A stretch of DNA of 64,000 bases from Methylocella tundrae (GTDB taxonomy: Bacteria; Pseudomonadota; Alphaproteobacteria; Rhizobiales; Beijerinckiaceae): the NCBI RefSeq assembly GCF_901905185.1, contig NZ_CABFMQ020000080.1, forward strand, positions 1 through 64,000. Reading direction: 5' to 3'. The notes below the pieces were generated by a model. That model was not told the origin of the DNA. It worked only from the letters and a program-made list of their open reading frames with translations, and made no database searches. Position numbers and translations under genes: made by a program. Below are positions 8,763 through 17,449 of this stretch, in pieces. Each line of letters begins with the position of its first letter. Position 1 is the first letter of the stretch.

Positions 8763-9524
8763 ATGCGCGCCGCGCCCGTCAACGCCCCTGATTGGCTGAC
8801 GGAGCGGCCGGTCGCGCATCGCGGCCTCCATTCGAAGGCGCGCGGCGTCATTGAAAACACGGTGGCGGCGGCGGAGGCCGCCATCGCGCGCTGCTACGCC
8901 ATCGAATGCGACATCCAGCTTGCCGGAGACGGCGAGGCGGTGGTGTTCCATGATTTCACCCTGCCGCGCCTGACGCACGGGCATGGCCGCGTCGATGGCT
9001 TTTCTGCGCAGGAGCTCATGGCTCTGAGGTTCAAGGAAAGCGAGGCAAAGATCGCGCCCCTTTCGGCGTTTCTCGCGGCAGTCGCGGGCAGGACGCCTCT
9101 CATCATCGAAGTCAAAAGCCGCTTCGACGGCGATTTGCGCCTCGCCGAACGCGCGCTCGCGATCGCTTCCGCCTATGCGGGGCCAGCGGCCCTGAAAAGC
9201 TTTGACCCGGACGTCCTCGCCTTTTTCCGCGCACAAGGCTTTGCCGGGCCCATCGGCCTCGTGGCGCAAGCGCGTTATGAGGCTGCCGAATGGCCCGAAC
9301 TTGGAGTCAGCCAGCGCTTGGCGCTTGCCGCCCTCAGCGCATTTTCCGTCGTCCGGCCAGATTTTCTCTCCTGGCATGTCGGCGATCTGCCGCATGCAAC
9401 CCCCGAACTCTGCCGCGGCTGGATCGGCATGCCGGTCCTGACATGGACGGTGCGTTCGCCAGCCGATCGCCACCGCGCGCAAGAATGGGCGGACCAGATG
9501 ATTTTTGAAGGATTTGAGCCGTGA
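8763..9524 (+). CDS. Glycerophosphodiester phosphodiesterase family protein
   Basis: A TIM-barrel hydrolase of the GDPD family, cleaving glycerophosphodiesters to glycerol 3-phosphate and an alcohol. The 253-residue protein has the HRG motif (residues 19-21), ENT, the metal-binding ECDIQ followed by VVFHDFTL, and a later IIEVKSR strand, in the family order. There is no signal peptide, so it is probably cytoplasmic. An in-frame GTG at 8748 with AAGG directly before it is an alternative start. It may share a transcript with the upstream RidA gene. Confidence 0.88.
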   Translation: MRAAPVNAPDWLTERPVAHRGLHSKARGVIENTVAAAEAAIARCYAIECDIQLAGDGEAVVFHDFTLPRLTHGHGRVDGFSAQELMALRFKESEAKIAPLSAFLAAVAGRTPLIIEVKSRFDGDLRLAERALAIASAYAGPAALKSFDPDVLAFFRAQGFAGPIGLVAQARYEAAEWPELGVSQRLALAALSAFSVVRPDFLSWHVGDLPHATPELCRGWIGMPVLTWTVRSPADRHRAQEWADQMIFEGFEP

Positions 9525-9653
9525 GGCTCATCCAGCCTTTGGCTGAAAACCGCGCAGTACGCAAGATCGCTTATATTACGAGCAGTTTACTTGACCGATA
9601 GTTGGCGCAGAGCAACGTTAAGGCATTATTTGGCGTTTCTTAAGGCATTTTCG

Positions 9654-10130
9654 GTGAAGAAAACGATTCGCATTGCTTCGACGGCGGCGACCTTAGCCGT
9701 TTCTCCATTCGCCGGCGCCGCCTTGGCCACTCTCGACGACCGGCGCGAACACCACTTGCAAATGTCCGCCGAAGACGCGCAGGCCTTAATCGATGCGCGC
9801 GTCGTCGCGCTGAGGGCCGGTCTCGACCTCACCCCGGCACAGGAGAAAAACTGGGCGCCCCTGGAAGCGCTCGTTCGTCATCAAGCTCGGCAGCGCACGG
9901 AGCCCTTCGCGGAAGGGCGCCTGAAGCGCAATGAAAACAGCGAGTATTCTGACGCGCTCCAGCGCCTCCAACGCATCTCCGAACGGCTTTTCGCGCGCGC
10001 CACTGATTTGAGGACGCTCTCGGAGGCCGCGAGACCGCTTTACGAGAGCCTCGACAAAGAACAAAAGCGCCGGTTCGGACGCCTTCTGCTCGCGAGTATA
10101 AACGCACAAGGGTCGCACGCCGAAACGTGA
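9654..10130 (+). CDS. Spy/CpxP-like periplasmic LTXXQ-motif protein
   Basis: A 158-residue protein with the LTPAQEKNW motif (LTxxQ) and otherwise helical, charged sequence, resembling the Spy/CpxP family of periplasmic chaperone and stress proteins. The GTG at 9654 is favoured: AAGG at 9642-9645 lies 8 bases upstream and translation from it gives a signal peptide (VKKTIRIAS to AGAALA). The ATG at 9591 in the same frame would bury that peptide. It stands alone, followed by a two-hairpin repeat. Confidence 0.7.
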   Translation: MKKTIRIASTAATLAVSPFAGAALATLDDRREHHLQMSAEDAQALIDARVVALRAGLDLTPAQEKNWAPLEALVRHQARQRTEPFAEGRLKRNENSEYSDALQRLQRISERLFARATDLRTLSEAARPLYESLDKEQKRRFGRLLLASINAQGSHAET

Positions 10131-10157
10131 CGCCCGCAATCGAAGCGGGCCGCGCGC

Positions 10158-10274
10158 TAGAAGCATATTCCGATCAGATCGGTTCGATCTGATTGACAAG
10201 AATATGCTCAAGCTTTTGAATCTGGAGCGATTTCTGATCGATCGAATGACTCCATTCGATCGGAAAGCGCTCTA
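10158..10274. repeat. Two-hairpin dispersed repeat, copy A
   Basis: About 117 bases nearly identical to 47129-47244, with about five base differences and a one-base indel. It folds as two hairpins: CGATCAGATCG-gtt-CGATCTGATYG inside an AGCATA/TATGCT frame, then CGATCGAATG-actc-CATTCGATCG inside GAGCG/CGCTC. Its right end, TCTA, supplies the stop codon of the minus-strand DUF3280-type gene. A degenerate inverted copy of the first hairpin lies at 12235-12283. No coding capacity. Confidence 0.85.
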
Positions 10275-10796
10275 CTGCGCGGCCGCGCCCTGCGCGCCGG
10301 CGCTCGATAGCCGATCCTTCACAAGAAACTTCACCGCTCGCGTATAGGCTTCGTCGTCGTCGCCGCGGAACTGGCCGCTCGCATAAGCGACCGCTTTGCC
10401 GGTCTCGAGGTTCGTGATGGTTATGTCGAAGCTCGAGATCAGGCTTGAAACCTTGTGCACGGTGGCGAGCGCCGCGAATTGTGCGCCTGCTTTCCGGGCG
10501 ATTTCCCGCCAGCACCCGTTGCAATTATATCGCGGCTCGGTTTTCGCAATCTCGTCGCGATAGGGTGAAAGGTCGACCGCGCGGTAGCGTCCGTCCTGTT
10601 CAAGCGCCTTGGCCAAGGTCGCCGTAGCGCGTTCGAGACGCTCCGCCTGATGGGGTTTTGCGCCTTCGCCGCTGGTGTCCCAAAGCTCGACGGGGAACAC
10701 CGCCAATGGCTGCGGCTTGTTTGTTTGCGCGACGGCTCCGGCCGCCGCCATCATCAGCGCCAACGCCGCCAGTCCAAACCGAAGGCCAGCCCACAT
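10272..10796 (-). CDS. Secreted DUF3280/DUF2380-type protein
   Basis: A 174-residue protein with a signal peptide (MWAGLRFGLAAL to AVAQ) and a core beginning PLAVFPVELWDTSGEG. A short CNGC motif sits in the middle, and the C-terminal strands ITITNLETGKAVAYASGQFRG are typical of the DUF3280/DUF2380 group, which is common in methylotrophic alphaproteobacteria. Function unknown. The stop codon lies within repeat copy A, so the element's insertion may have trimmed or replaced the original C-terminus. Family assignment is from memory of the motif pattern. Confidence 0.65.
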   Translation of the reverse strand: MWAGLRFGLAALALMMAAAGAVAQTNKPQPLAVFPVELWDTSGEGAKPHQAERLERATATLAKALEQDGRYRAVDLSPYRDEIAKTEPRYNCNGCWREIARKAGAQFAALATVHKVSSLISSFDITITNLETGKAVAYASGQFRGDDDEAYTRAVKFLVKDRLSSAGAQGAAAQ

Positions 10797-10979
10797 ACCA
10801 TTCTCCCTTAACTATCTTTTCGATCTTTTGTGTTTCAGGCCGCGAACGCCCGCCCCATCGGAGCCGGGCTTTCCAACGCGCGAACGGGCGAAAAGGTCCG
10901 CTGAAGCTCGCTCACGCAGCGTCGCCGGGCGCGCGCCCGAATCGCTGCGCCGCGTGCAAAATGCGAGTGAAACGGACCC

Positions 10980-12011
10980 TTAACCTTTGGCGGAGGCTGG
11001 GGTGTTGGCGGCGCTGCGATCGACGCGCGTATAGAGCGTGTAATGCGGATCGAAGATGAATTTGATCAACAGTCCGAACCAGGATTTATGCGTCTTGAGA
11101 TGATCGTAGAACTCGGGCGCCATGCGCTTCAGTTCCGGCAGCCGCGTCCACGGAATGTCGGGAAAGTCATGATGCTCATTATGATAGCCGATATTGAGCG
11201 CGACTATATTGAGCGGGCCATAGTAGTCGAAGGTTTCCTGCGCCGGATCATCGGTGAAATGCTCCTGCACCCAGCGCGCGCCGAGCGGATGCAGGCCGCC
11301 GACCGAGAACCAGAAAGAGGCGAAGAGATAGAGCAAGGCGTTGGGGCCCAGAAAGACCAGCACGGCTATGTCGAAGAGGATGACGCAAACTGCGTTGATA
11401 TAGGTCCACCGGCCCCACATCGGAACGGAGCCGCGAAGGCGCCCGAGCCGCGCCAGCTGAAACGCCGCGAAGAAGAACATCCAGGCAGCCTTGCCGTACC
11501 AGCTGTGCCCGAAGGTCCGCGCCTCCCAATGGCTCGGCAGATCGGCGTCGAAATCATAATCGCCAAGATGGGAATGGTGCTTGATGTGATAGCAGCGAAA
11601 GCCCATCGCGGTCGGCACGGTATTCGGCAGATCGGCCAGGATGCCGACCCATTTGTTCCAGACCGGCTTCTTCAGGATGGCGTTATGGCAGGCGTCGTGA
11701 ATGACGACGAACATGGCGTGATTGGCGAAGGCGCCGACGCAAAAGGCGGCGATCAGAGCGAGCCACCAATAGGCAAGCCCAAGATGGCCGAGAAGCCCCG
11801 CGATGACAAGCTGCCCCGCGACGACGCAGAGCGTGATGACCGCCGTGATCGGATCATGGCCAATGAGGCGGGCGACTTCCGGATGCGCCGCCATAATCGC
11901 GCGCCGGCGCGGCGGATGCGGACGCGGCGCGGTGGTCTGGAGAAAGCCCTCGGTCGAGGCGGCGCCCGGGCGGGCGCGAGCGGCGTCGACGCGCGTTGCA
12001 TGCAGACTCAT
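10980..12011 (-). CDS. Membrane fatty acid desaturase, DES1-like (sphingolipid delta-4 type)
   Basis: A 343-residue diiron desaturase. The three histidine boxes are HDACH (105-109), HIKHH (142-146) and HNEHH (277-281), among hydrophobic helices. The spacing, the HPEV near residue 43, the YYGPLN segment and GYHNEHHDFPDIP closely follow eukaryotic dihydroceramide delta-4 desaturase (DEGS/DES1), more than acyl-lipid or acyl-CoA desaturases. The likely reaction is introduction of a double bond into a sphingoid base or related long-chain amide. The start ATG has AGGAG upstream. Upstream in the same direction lie a GNAT-type acyltransferase and an alpha-oxoamine synthase. Substrate is inferred, not proven. 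Confidence 0.85.
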   Translation of the reverse strand: MSLHATRVDAARARPGAASTEGFLQTTAPRPHPPRRRAIMAAHPEVARLIGHDPITAVITLCVVAGQLVIAGLLGHLGLAYWWLALIAAFCVGAFANHAMFVVIHDACHNAILKKPVWNKWVGILADLPNTVPTAMGFRCYHIKHHSHLGDYDFDADLPSHWEARTFGHSWYGKAAWMFFFAAFQLARLGRLRGSVPMWGRWTYINAVCVILFDIAVLVFLGPNALLYLFASFWFSVGGLHPLGARWVQEHFTDDPAQETFDYYGPLNIVALNIGYHNEHHDFPDIPWTRLPELKRMAPEFYDHLKTHKSWFGLLIKFIFDPHYTLYTRVDRSAANTPASAKG

Positions 12012-12320
12012 TGAATGGTCTCCTGAAGGTGGATCGTTTCAAGATTAAAACGATCCTCCCCATGTCGATCTGATCTAGCGCATATTTGCGTCAAAACTTG
12101 GCGCTCTTTTTTCGATCTTTAAAATGCGATCGCCCGATCTGCAAAACCTTTGAGTTATTCTAACTTCATCTCGGGCGCTTTCCAGCGGAACCGGCCATTC
12201 GGTCAATTGGAAACCACCCCAGCTTCAGGAGTCCGAACATAGTCGCGTCGATCAGATGAGAACAGTCTGATCGGAATATGCTCACGGGCGCCGCGCGAAT
12301 GATCTGGACGCGGGCGCCGT
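12012..12320. other. Intergenic region between desaturase and GNAT genes
   Basis: About 309 bases without a gene. It contains the degenerate repeat copy C at 12235-12283 and an AT-richer stretch around 12060-12175, which may hold a separate promoter for the desaturase. The gap argues that the desaturase need not be on the same transcript as the two upstream genes. Confidence 0.5.
12235..12283 (-). repeat. Two-hairpin repeat, degenerate partial copy C
   Basis: Read on the minus strand this segment begins GAGCATATTCCGATCAGA and continues with CATCTGATCGACG, matching the first hairpin of copies A and B with substitutions in the loop and right arm. The second hairpin is absent. Confidence 0.55.
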
Positions 12321-13472
12321 TCAAGCCGTGAGTTTCTTCTCATAGACCCGGTGAATCTTGTCGATGCGCGCGCCCGCGAATTCGATCGGCCGGCGCATGC
12401 CGATATTATCCTCCAGAACCCAGCCGAACTCGACATGCTCGATCGAGCTTTTTGCGCTGCGCTGACGGATTTCCTCGATGAAGGCCAGGATGACGGCGCC
12501 GCCAGCCGCTTTCCGCTGCAGGGCGCGCCGGACGCCAAAGAGGCAGAGACGCCCTGACTTGAAAGCATGATTGCGGATGCGCGCGATGATCCGCGGCAGC
12601 CCGAACGGAAACAGGCGCCCGCCAAGATCAGCGGTGATCTCATGCAGATTCGGCAGCACGATGCCGAAAGCCTGGGGCGTCCCGTCGAGCTCGATCATGA
12701 AGCCGCCTTCAGGAGGCATGACCAGTTTCAGGCCATCGGCGGCCGACATGAACTCTTCGAGGGTGAAGGGGACAAAACCCCAGTTCTCACTCCAGGCGTC
12801 ATTGAAAATATCGACGATGATCGCCGCCTCGTCGCCAAGCTTTTTGAGGTCAAGCGTTCGGATCTTCAGGCGATCGCGCCATTCGGGACGGTCGAGAATG
12901 CCGGCCTTCGCCTGCCGGTCCTTCGCCGTCACGTCATAGCGGTAAGAGATCAGATCGCGCGCCTTGCGGTAGCCGAGCTTTTCGATCGCCTCGACGAGAT
13001 AAGGCGGATTCCAGGGCATCAAAACCATCGGCGCCGCATCAAATCCTTGAACGAGCAGGCCCACTTCGCCATTGACGGAAGGCGAAAACGGCCCGTGAAC
13101 GACCGTGGCGCCTCTCTCGCGCAGCCATTTCTCGGCCGTGCGCGTCAAGGCCTCGACGACAGCCGGGTCATTGACGGCGTCAAGGCAGCCAAATTGTGCG
13201 CTCGAGGCCCCGACAGGCGCGGGCGTGTCCTTCTTATAGACTTGCGCCATGATGCGGCCGGCTGGCTTGCCGTCCTTGCGCGCGATCCAGGCCTGCCAAT
13301 CGACCTGCTTGAAATGCGGATTGAGCTTTGACCCGTGCACGGTCCAGCGTTCGGCGTCCAGCGGCGGCGCGAAGCCGCTCTGGCCTTTGTAGATCTGGCG
13401 CGGCAGGCGGCAAAAGCTGAGAAAGGCGGTCAGGCCGTTGACCGGGATGATTTCGATCGCGCCGAGCGACAT
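12321..13472 (-). CDS. GNAT-type acyltransferase, YghO-like (candidate ceramide-forming N-acyltransferase)
   Basis: A 383-residue protein of the large GNAT-related group that includes E. coli YghO. Recognisable segments are FAPPL, the HGPFSPSVNGEVGLLVQGF block, MPWNPPY, GYRKARDL and the C-terminal WVLEDNIGMRRPIE. A GNAT-like protein of this general kind is the N-acyltransferase (bacterial ceramide synthase) of Caulobacter sphingolipid synthesis. Placement between an alpha-oxoamine synthase and a DES1-like desaturase suggests N-acylation of a sphingoid base here; that is inference. The ATG at 13472 has AAAGG 7 bases upstream; a TTG at 13499 is less likely. Confidence 0.72.
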   Translation of the reverse strand: MSLGAIEIIPVNGLTAFLSFCRLPRQIYKGQSGFAPPLDAERWTVHGSKLNPHFKQVDWQAWIARKDGKPAGRIMAQVYKKDTPAPVGASSAQFGCLDAVNDPAVVEALTRTAEKWLRERGATVVHGPFSPSVNGEVGLLVQGFDAAPMVLMPWNPPYLVEAIEKLGYRKARDLISYRYDVTAKDRQAKAGILDRPEWRDRLKIRTLDLKKLGDEAAIIVDIFNDAWSENWGFVPFTLEEFMSAADGLKLVMPPEGGFMIELDGTPQAFGIVLPNLHEITADLGGRLFPFGLPRIIARIRNHAFKSGRLCLFGVRRALQRKAAGGAVILAFIEEIRQRSAKSSIEHVEFGWVLEDNIGMRRPIEFAGARIDKIHRVYEKKLTA

Positions 13473-13638
13473 GGCTTTACCTTTGGCGTCCAATGACAAA
13501 ACCGGTTCTTTCGCGCAATGTTAAATCATGCCCTCTGGACCTGCCAGCAACGGGCGTCGCGCTTTGGGAACGGCGCTTATCTGATGCGTCGATTATTTTC
13601 TCCCCGCGCGGGGAACAAAGCTGACGCTGCGCGCCGGT

Positions 13639-14865
13639 TTAGGGCGCGACCGCGGCGCCGAGGGCGGGCGCCGTCGAAACCGGCTCGCGCCTCGCGAGCA
13701 GATCAATCACGCCCCTGATCTCCTCCTCGGTATGTGAGGCGGAGATGAAGAAGCGCAGGCGCGGCTGGTCCTTCGGCACGCCGATCTGGATGATCGGCGG
13801 CACGTAATAGCCATTTTCCATCAGATGCCGTGAGGCGTCCAGCGTATCGAGGCTGTCGGCAAAGAGGATAGGAACGACGCCTCGTCCGATCGCGGGACCT
13901 GTGTCGAGGCCGGATTCTCGCGCGAGGTCGACAAAAAGCTCCGCGTTCTTGCGCAGCCGCTCGAGCCGCCAGGTCTCCGTCTGCATCAATTGCAGCGCCG
14001 CCGCGGCGGCGGCGGAAATGACCGGGGAAAGACCAACGGAATAGACAAAGCCCGGCAGCGTGTAGCGCATCCATTCGATGACGGCCGCCTTGCCGGCGAT
14101 AAAGCCGCCGCAGGAGGCGAGCGTCTTCGACAGCGTGCCGACCATCAGGTCGATGCGCTGAGGATCGACGCCGCAATATTCGCAAAGTCCGCGCCCCTCG
14201 GCGCCGAGCACGCCAATTGAATGAGCCTCGTCGATCATCAGCCAGGCGTTGTGGCTCTCCTTGATCTCGACGAGACGCGGCAGGTCGGCGATGTCGCCGT
14301 CCATGCTGTAGAGACCCTCCGCGACGATCATCACATTGCGATAGCTTTCGCGGCGCTCGCGCAGCAGAAAATCGAGATGGTCGAAATCATTGTGGCGGAA
14401 GATGATCGTTTCGGCGACCGCGCTTTTGGCGCCGCTGACGATGCTGTTATGCGACAATTCATCGATGAAAAGCGCGTCGCGCGATCCGAGCAGATGCGAA
14501 ATCGTCGTCACATTGGCCAAATAGCCGCTGACCAGCGTAAGCGCCGATTGGGTTCCGATGAATTTGGCGAGATCATCCTCGAGGATATGATGCAGGGACC
14601 GCTGGCCGCCGACAAGGCGGGAGGCGAGGGCGCCGACGCCGAAAGTCTCGAGCGCGCCCGAGGCGGCGCTCTTCACCGCCGGATGCGAGGAAAGGCCAAG
14701 ATAGTCATAATTGGCGAAGCTGACGAAGCGCCGTCCGTTGGCCGCGGCCTCCTTGCGCAAGCTATCTATCGGCGCGAAGAACGGATCGCCGCTTTCGAGA
14801 TAGGCTTTGCCGGCGAGGCGGAAGCGGCGGGTTGCGTGATCTTCGAGGCTGTTGATCTTGGTCAC
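13639..14865 (-). CDS. Alpha-oxoamine synthase, candidate serine palmitoyltransferase
   Basis: A PLP-dependent enzyme of 408 residues in the family of serine palmitoyltransferase, AONS (BioF), KBL and ALAS, which condense an amino acid with an acyl thioester. Seen: NYDYLGLSSHP (residues 52-62), FIDELSHNS (133-141), DEAHSIGVLG (212-221) and the PLP lysine in GTLSKTLASCGG (K247). No biotin, heme or threonine-catabolism genes are near; the acyltransferase and DES1-like desaturase downstream favour a sphingoid-base-forming role. Start is GTG without a strong ribosome site. BioF or a secondary-metabolism AOS remain possible. Confidence 0.8.
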   Translation of the reverse strand: MTKINSLEDHATRRFRLAGKAYLESGDPFFAPIDSLRKEAAANGRRFVSFANYDYLGLSSHPAVKSAASGALETFGVGALASRLVGGQRSLHHILEDDLAKFIGTQSALTLVSGYLANVTTISHLLGSRDALFIDELSHNSIVSGAKSAVAETIIFRHNDFDHLDFLLRERRESYRNVMIVAEGLYSMDGDIADLPRLVEIKESHNAWLMIDEAHSIGVLGAEGRGLCEYCGVDPQRIDLMVGTLSKTLASCGGFIAGKAAVIEWMRYTLPGFVYSVGLSPVISAAAAAALQLMQTETWRLERLRKNAELFVDLARESGLDTGPAIGRGVVPILFADSLDTLDASRHLMENGYYVPPIIQIGVPKDQPRLRFFISASHTEEEIRGVIDLLARREPVSTAPALGAAVAP

Positions 14866-15311
14866 TTAGCTCGGCTGTCCAAACGGTTCAAGAAACGCCT
14901 GTTCTATCAAAGATGAGCGCTTCTACTGCGAAGGATCGAAAGGATCCGGAGATATGGATCCGAGCAATAGCATCACGGCTGCGATGGAGCAAAAGCGATC
15001 TTTGACCTGCGCCGCGACATCGCCTTCATGAAGCGCCTTGAACGCCGATAAAATTTTATACTTCAAAGACTTAATTCAATTGGTCAATTCGAGTTACAAA
15101 ACGTAACAAAGGGACGAACTCCTCTCCCAAGCGCGAGCCGCGCCGTTCCTGATGCAACGGCCTAAGCGGAAACATTGCGGATCGAATCAGTTTCACCGTC
15201 GCATAATTTGCCTTTGGCGGCCGCCGCGCGCCGGCGCGCCTATCGGCGGAGCCGATTTTGATCTATGACTTGCAGCGTCCGGTGACCGATCGACAATCAA
15301 GGATTAAATCC
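14866..15311. other. Divergent intergenic region between the oxoamine synthase and TelA-like genes
   Basis: About 446 bases with no convincing gene. The segment 15045-15115 is AT-rich and contains a short inverted repeat GTTAC-aaaac-GTAAC at 15093-15107, a possible operator. Promoters for both flanking transcripts are expected here, but no consensus hexamer pair was clear. Confidence 0.45.
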
Positions 15312-16490
15312 ATGGGCGACGTCGTTGTGCGCACTCCGATGCAATATCTGGACAAGGCTAATTCCGCTTTGCGCGATCTTGGGCTCCTGCCGGCCAAGGT
15401 GGAAGCCGCGCCGATCAATGCGCTTCTCGAACAGATTTCGGACCTCGAGCCGGAAAAGATCGCGGTGATCGCGAAAACGCTCGGCGAAGCCTCGGTCTTC
15501 AATGAAGTGGTGCGCGAGCAGACCGCAGCCATGTCAATCGGCCAGCGTTATCAGGACATCGCCAAAGCCTTCGATTCCATTCGCGATGACGCGAAAACGA
15601 TGGTCGACCAGCTCGATGACGGCAAAATTGATCTTTTTGAGCGCGTCAATAATGTATGGATGAAAGTCAGCCGCGGCGACATCGCGGTCCGGTTCGACAA
15701 GATCAAAGAGACTTATCTTGAAGTAACCGCCGCGACGAAAGACCAGATCCAGCGCGAGGCCCGTATTCTCGAAGCTTATCGTGACTATCGCGGGGCGCTG
15801 AAACAATCCGAGATACTGGCTCTCGAAGTCCAGGAAGCGGCCGAGGCCAAGCTGGACGCGGCGAAGGCCGGCCTCAAGGCCGCCTCGGACAAGGTCGCAA
15901 ACTTCTCCGGAACGCAGGCGGCCGAACGCGCCGGCTTTGAACTCGCGCGCGACGAGCATCTGCGCCGCGTGCAAGACGAGGAAAAGCGCTATCAGATCGC
16001 CAAGGATCTCGCCGACAATCTGACCATCAGCTATAATACGTCGGAAGTCATCATGGCGCGCCTCATGCAGACGACCAACGCCAAGGAGCGGGTCTACGCG
16101 CAGTCCGTGAGCTTTTTCTCCACCAATGACAGCGTGCTGACGGCGCTGAAGGCCTCGTTCACCGGAGTCTTCGGGCTGCATGAATCGACCGCGACCCTCG
16201 AGGCGATGAAAGAGGGAGTCTCCAAATCGATCGAGATTCTCGCCGAGGTCGGCGGCAAGGCGCAGGAAGCGGCCGTCCGCGCCGGCTATGGCCCGACGAT
16301 CAGGGCCGATGCAGTGAAGAAGCTGGTCGACAGCGTCGTCAGCTTCCAGGTGCGCTCGCTCGGCATCGTCGCTGAAATGCGCGAAATGGCGACGAAGAAT
16401 TCCGCCGAGATCCGGGACGCGGTCGAGGCCGGCAACCGGCGCATCGCCGCGCTGATCGCCGAAGGCAAGGCGCTTCCGATCGATGGCTGA
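15312..16490 (+). CDS. TelA-like helical protein, first gene of a three-gene unit
   Basis: A 392-residue, almost wholly helical protein. The spacing of conserved segments (FNEVVREQTAAMSIGQRYQD, then VNNVWMKVSRGD, then long charged helices ending EAGNRRIAALIAEGKA) resembles the TelA/toxic-anion-resistance group, but the match is distant. No signal peptide or membrane span. The ATG at 15312 is chosen because AAGGA lies at 15299-15303; the ATG at 15258 has no site. It overlaps the next gene by 8 bases, so the pair is probably translationally coupled. Function unknown; TelA proteins are themselves poorly understood and linked to envelope or tellurite stress. Confidence 0.7.
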   Translation: MGDVVVRTPMQYLDKANSALRDLGLLPAKVEAAPINALLEQISDLEPEKIAVIAKTLGEASVFNEVVREQTAAMSIGQRYQDIAKAFDSIRDDAKTMVDQLDDGKIDLFERVNNVWMKVSRGDIAVRFDKIKETYLEVTAATKDQIQREARILEAYRDYRGALKQSEILALEVQEAAEAKLDAAKAGLKAASDKVANFSGTQAAERAGFELARDEHLRRVQDEEKRYQIAKDLADNLTISYNTSEVIMARLMQTTNAKERVYAQSVSFFSTNDSVLTALKASFTGVFGLHESTATLEAMKEGVSKSIEILAEVGGKAQEAAVRAGYGPTIRADAVKKLVDSVVSFQVRSLGIVAEMREMATKNSAEIRDAVEAGNRRIAALIAEGKALPIDG

Positions 16491-17445
16491 AACTCTCGCT
16501 CCGGCCGCGGCCGGGGCCGCGCGAGGTCAGGCGGTCAAGCTCGACGACCTCATGCTCGCCATGGACGTCGTTGATACGCTACGCCACCAGGACGCCTTCG
16601 TCGCCCGCGAGCTCAATGAGGACGCGCGGGAGCAGGAATTGGTTCTCCGCCTGCGCAAGATCTATCGCGAGCAGGGCATCGAAGTCTCCGACGCGACGAT
16701 CGGGGAGGGCGTCAAGGCCCTCAAGGAAAGCCGCTTCGTCTATACGCCGCCAAAGCGCGGCCCCGGTCTCGTTCTGGCGAGGCTATGGATCGCGCGCGGC
16801 CGGATCGGCGCCGCGCTCACCGCCATCGCAGGCGCAATCGGCGTGATTTGGGCGGCCTATTACTTCCTTGCCGAGCGCCCTGCCCGCATCGAGGCGGAAC
16901 GCGCGCAGATCGAAATTTCGACGAGCCTGCCGAAAGCATTGGATGAGGCTTATGGCGAGGTCATCAACGACGCGAAGACGCCGGCCGCGCGGCCAAGGGC
17001 CGATCGCCTGCTGGCGGACGGCCGCGAGGCGCTGGCGCGCAAGGACGGCGCCGGCGCCAAGGCCGCAATCAGCGGGCTGGGGCGGCTTTCGGCGGATCTG
17101 CGCCAGAACTATCAGCTCATGATCGTCTCGCGCCCCGGCGAGCCGAGCGGCGTCTTCCGCATTCCTGATCGCAACACGGGCGCGCGCAACTATTATCTCA
17201 TCGTCGAGGCGATCGGCGCCGACGGCCGCCCGATGGCCCTGCCCATCACCAGCGAAGAGGATGGAAGCGCCAAAATGACGACCAAATGGGGCCTTCGGGT
17301 CGACCAGCAGGTCTATCAGTCGGTCGCCGCCGACAAAGCCGACGACGGCATCATCCAGAAGCGAAAGGTTGGCGAGAAACGGCGCGGGTTCCTCGACGTC
17401 GATTACGCAATCCCGACCTCCGGCGCCGCGATCAGCCAGTGGTGA
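16483..17445 (+). CDS. Single-span membrane protein, DUF6384-like
   Basis: A 320-residue protein. Residues 1-100 are soluble and charged, residues 105-130 form one transmembrane helix (GRIGAALTAIAGAIGVIWAAYYF), then a helical stretch and a C-terminal beta-rich domain (PSGVFRIPDRNTGARNYYLI onward). By recollection it corresponds to the DUF6384 family; function unknown. It starts 8 bases before the TelA-like stop and ends 4 bases before the next gene, so the three act as a unit. The C-terminal domain probably faces the side opposite the N-terminal one across the inner membrane. Confidence 0.7.
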   Translation: MAETLAPAAAGAARGQAVKLDDLMLAMDVVDTLRHQDAFVARELNEDAREQELVLRLRKIYREQGIEVSDATIGEGVKALKESRFVYTPPKRGPGLVLARLWIARGRIGAALTAIAGAIGVIWAAYYFLAERPARIEAERAQIEISTSLPKALDEAYGEVINDAKTPAARPRADRLLADGREALARKDGAGAKAAISGLGRLSADLRQNYQLMIVSRPGEPSGVFRIPDRNTGARNYYLIVEAIGADGRPMALPITSEEDGSAKMTTKWGLRVDQQVYQSVAADKADDGIIQKRKVGEKRRGFLDVDYAIPTSGAAISQW

Positions 17446-17449
17446 GCCC

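Noticed and set aside
13596..13620. CCCCGCGCGGGG palindrome between the oxoamine synthase and GNAT genes
   Set aside because: Short and without T-run on either strand; not enough to call a terminator or repeat.
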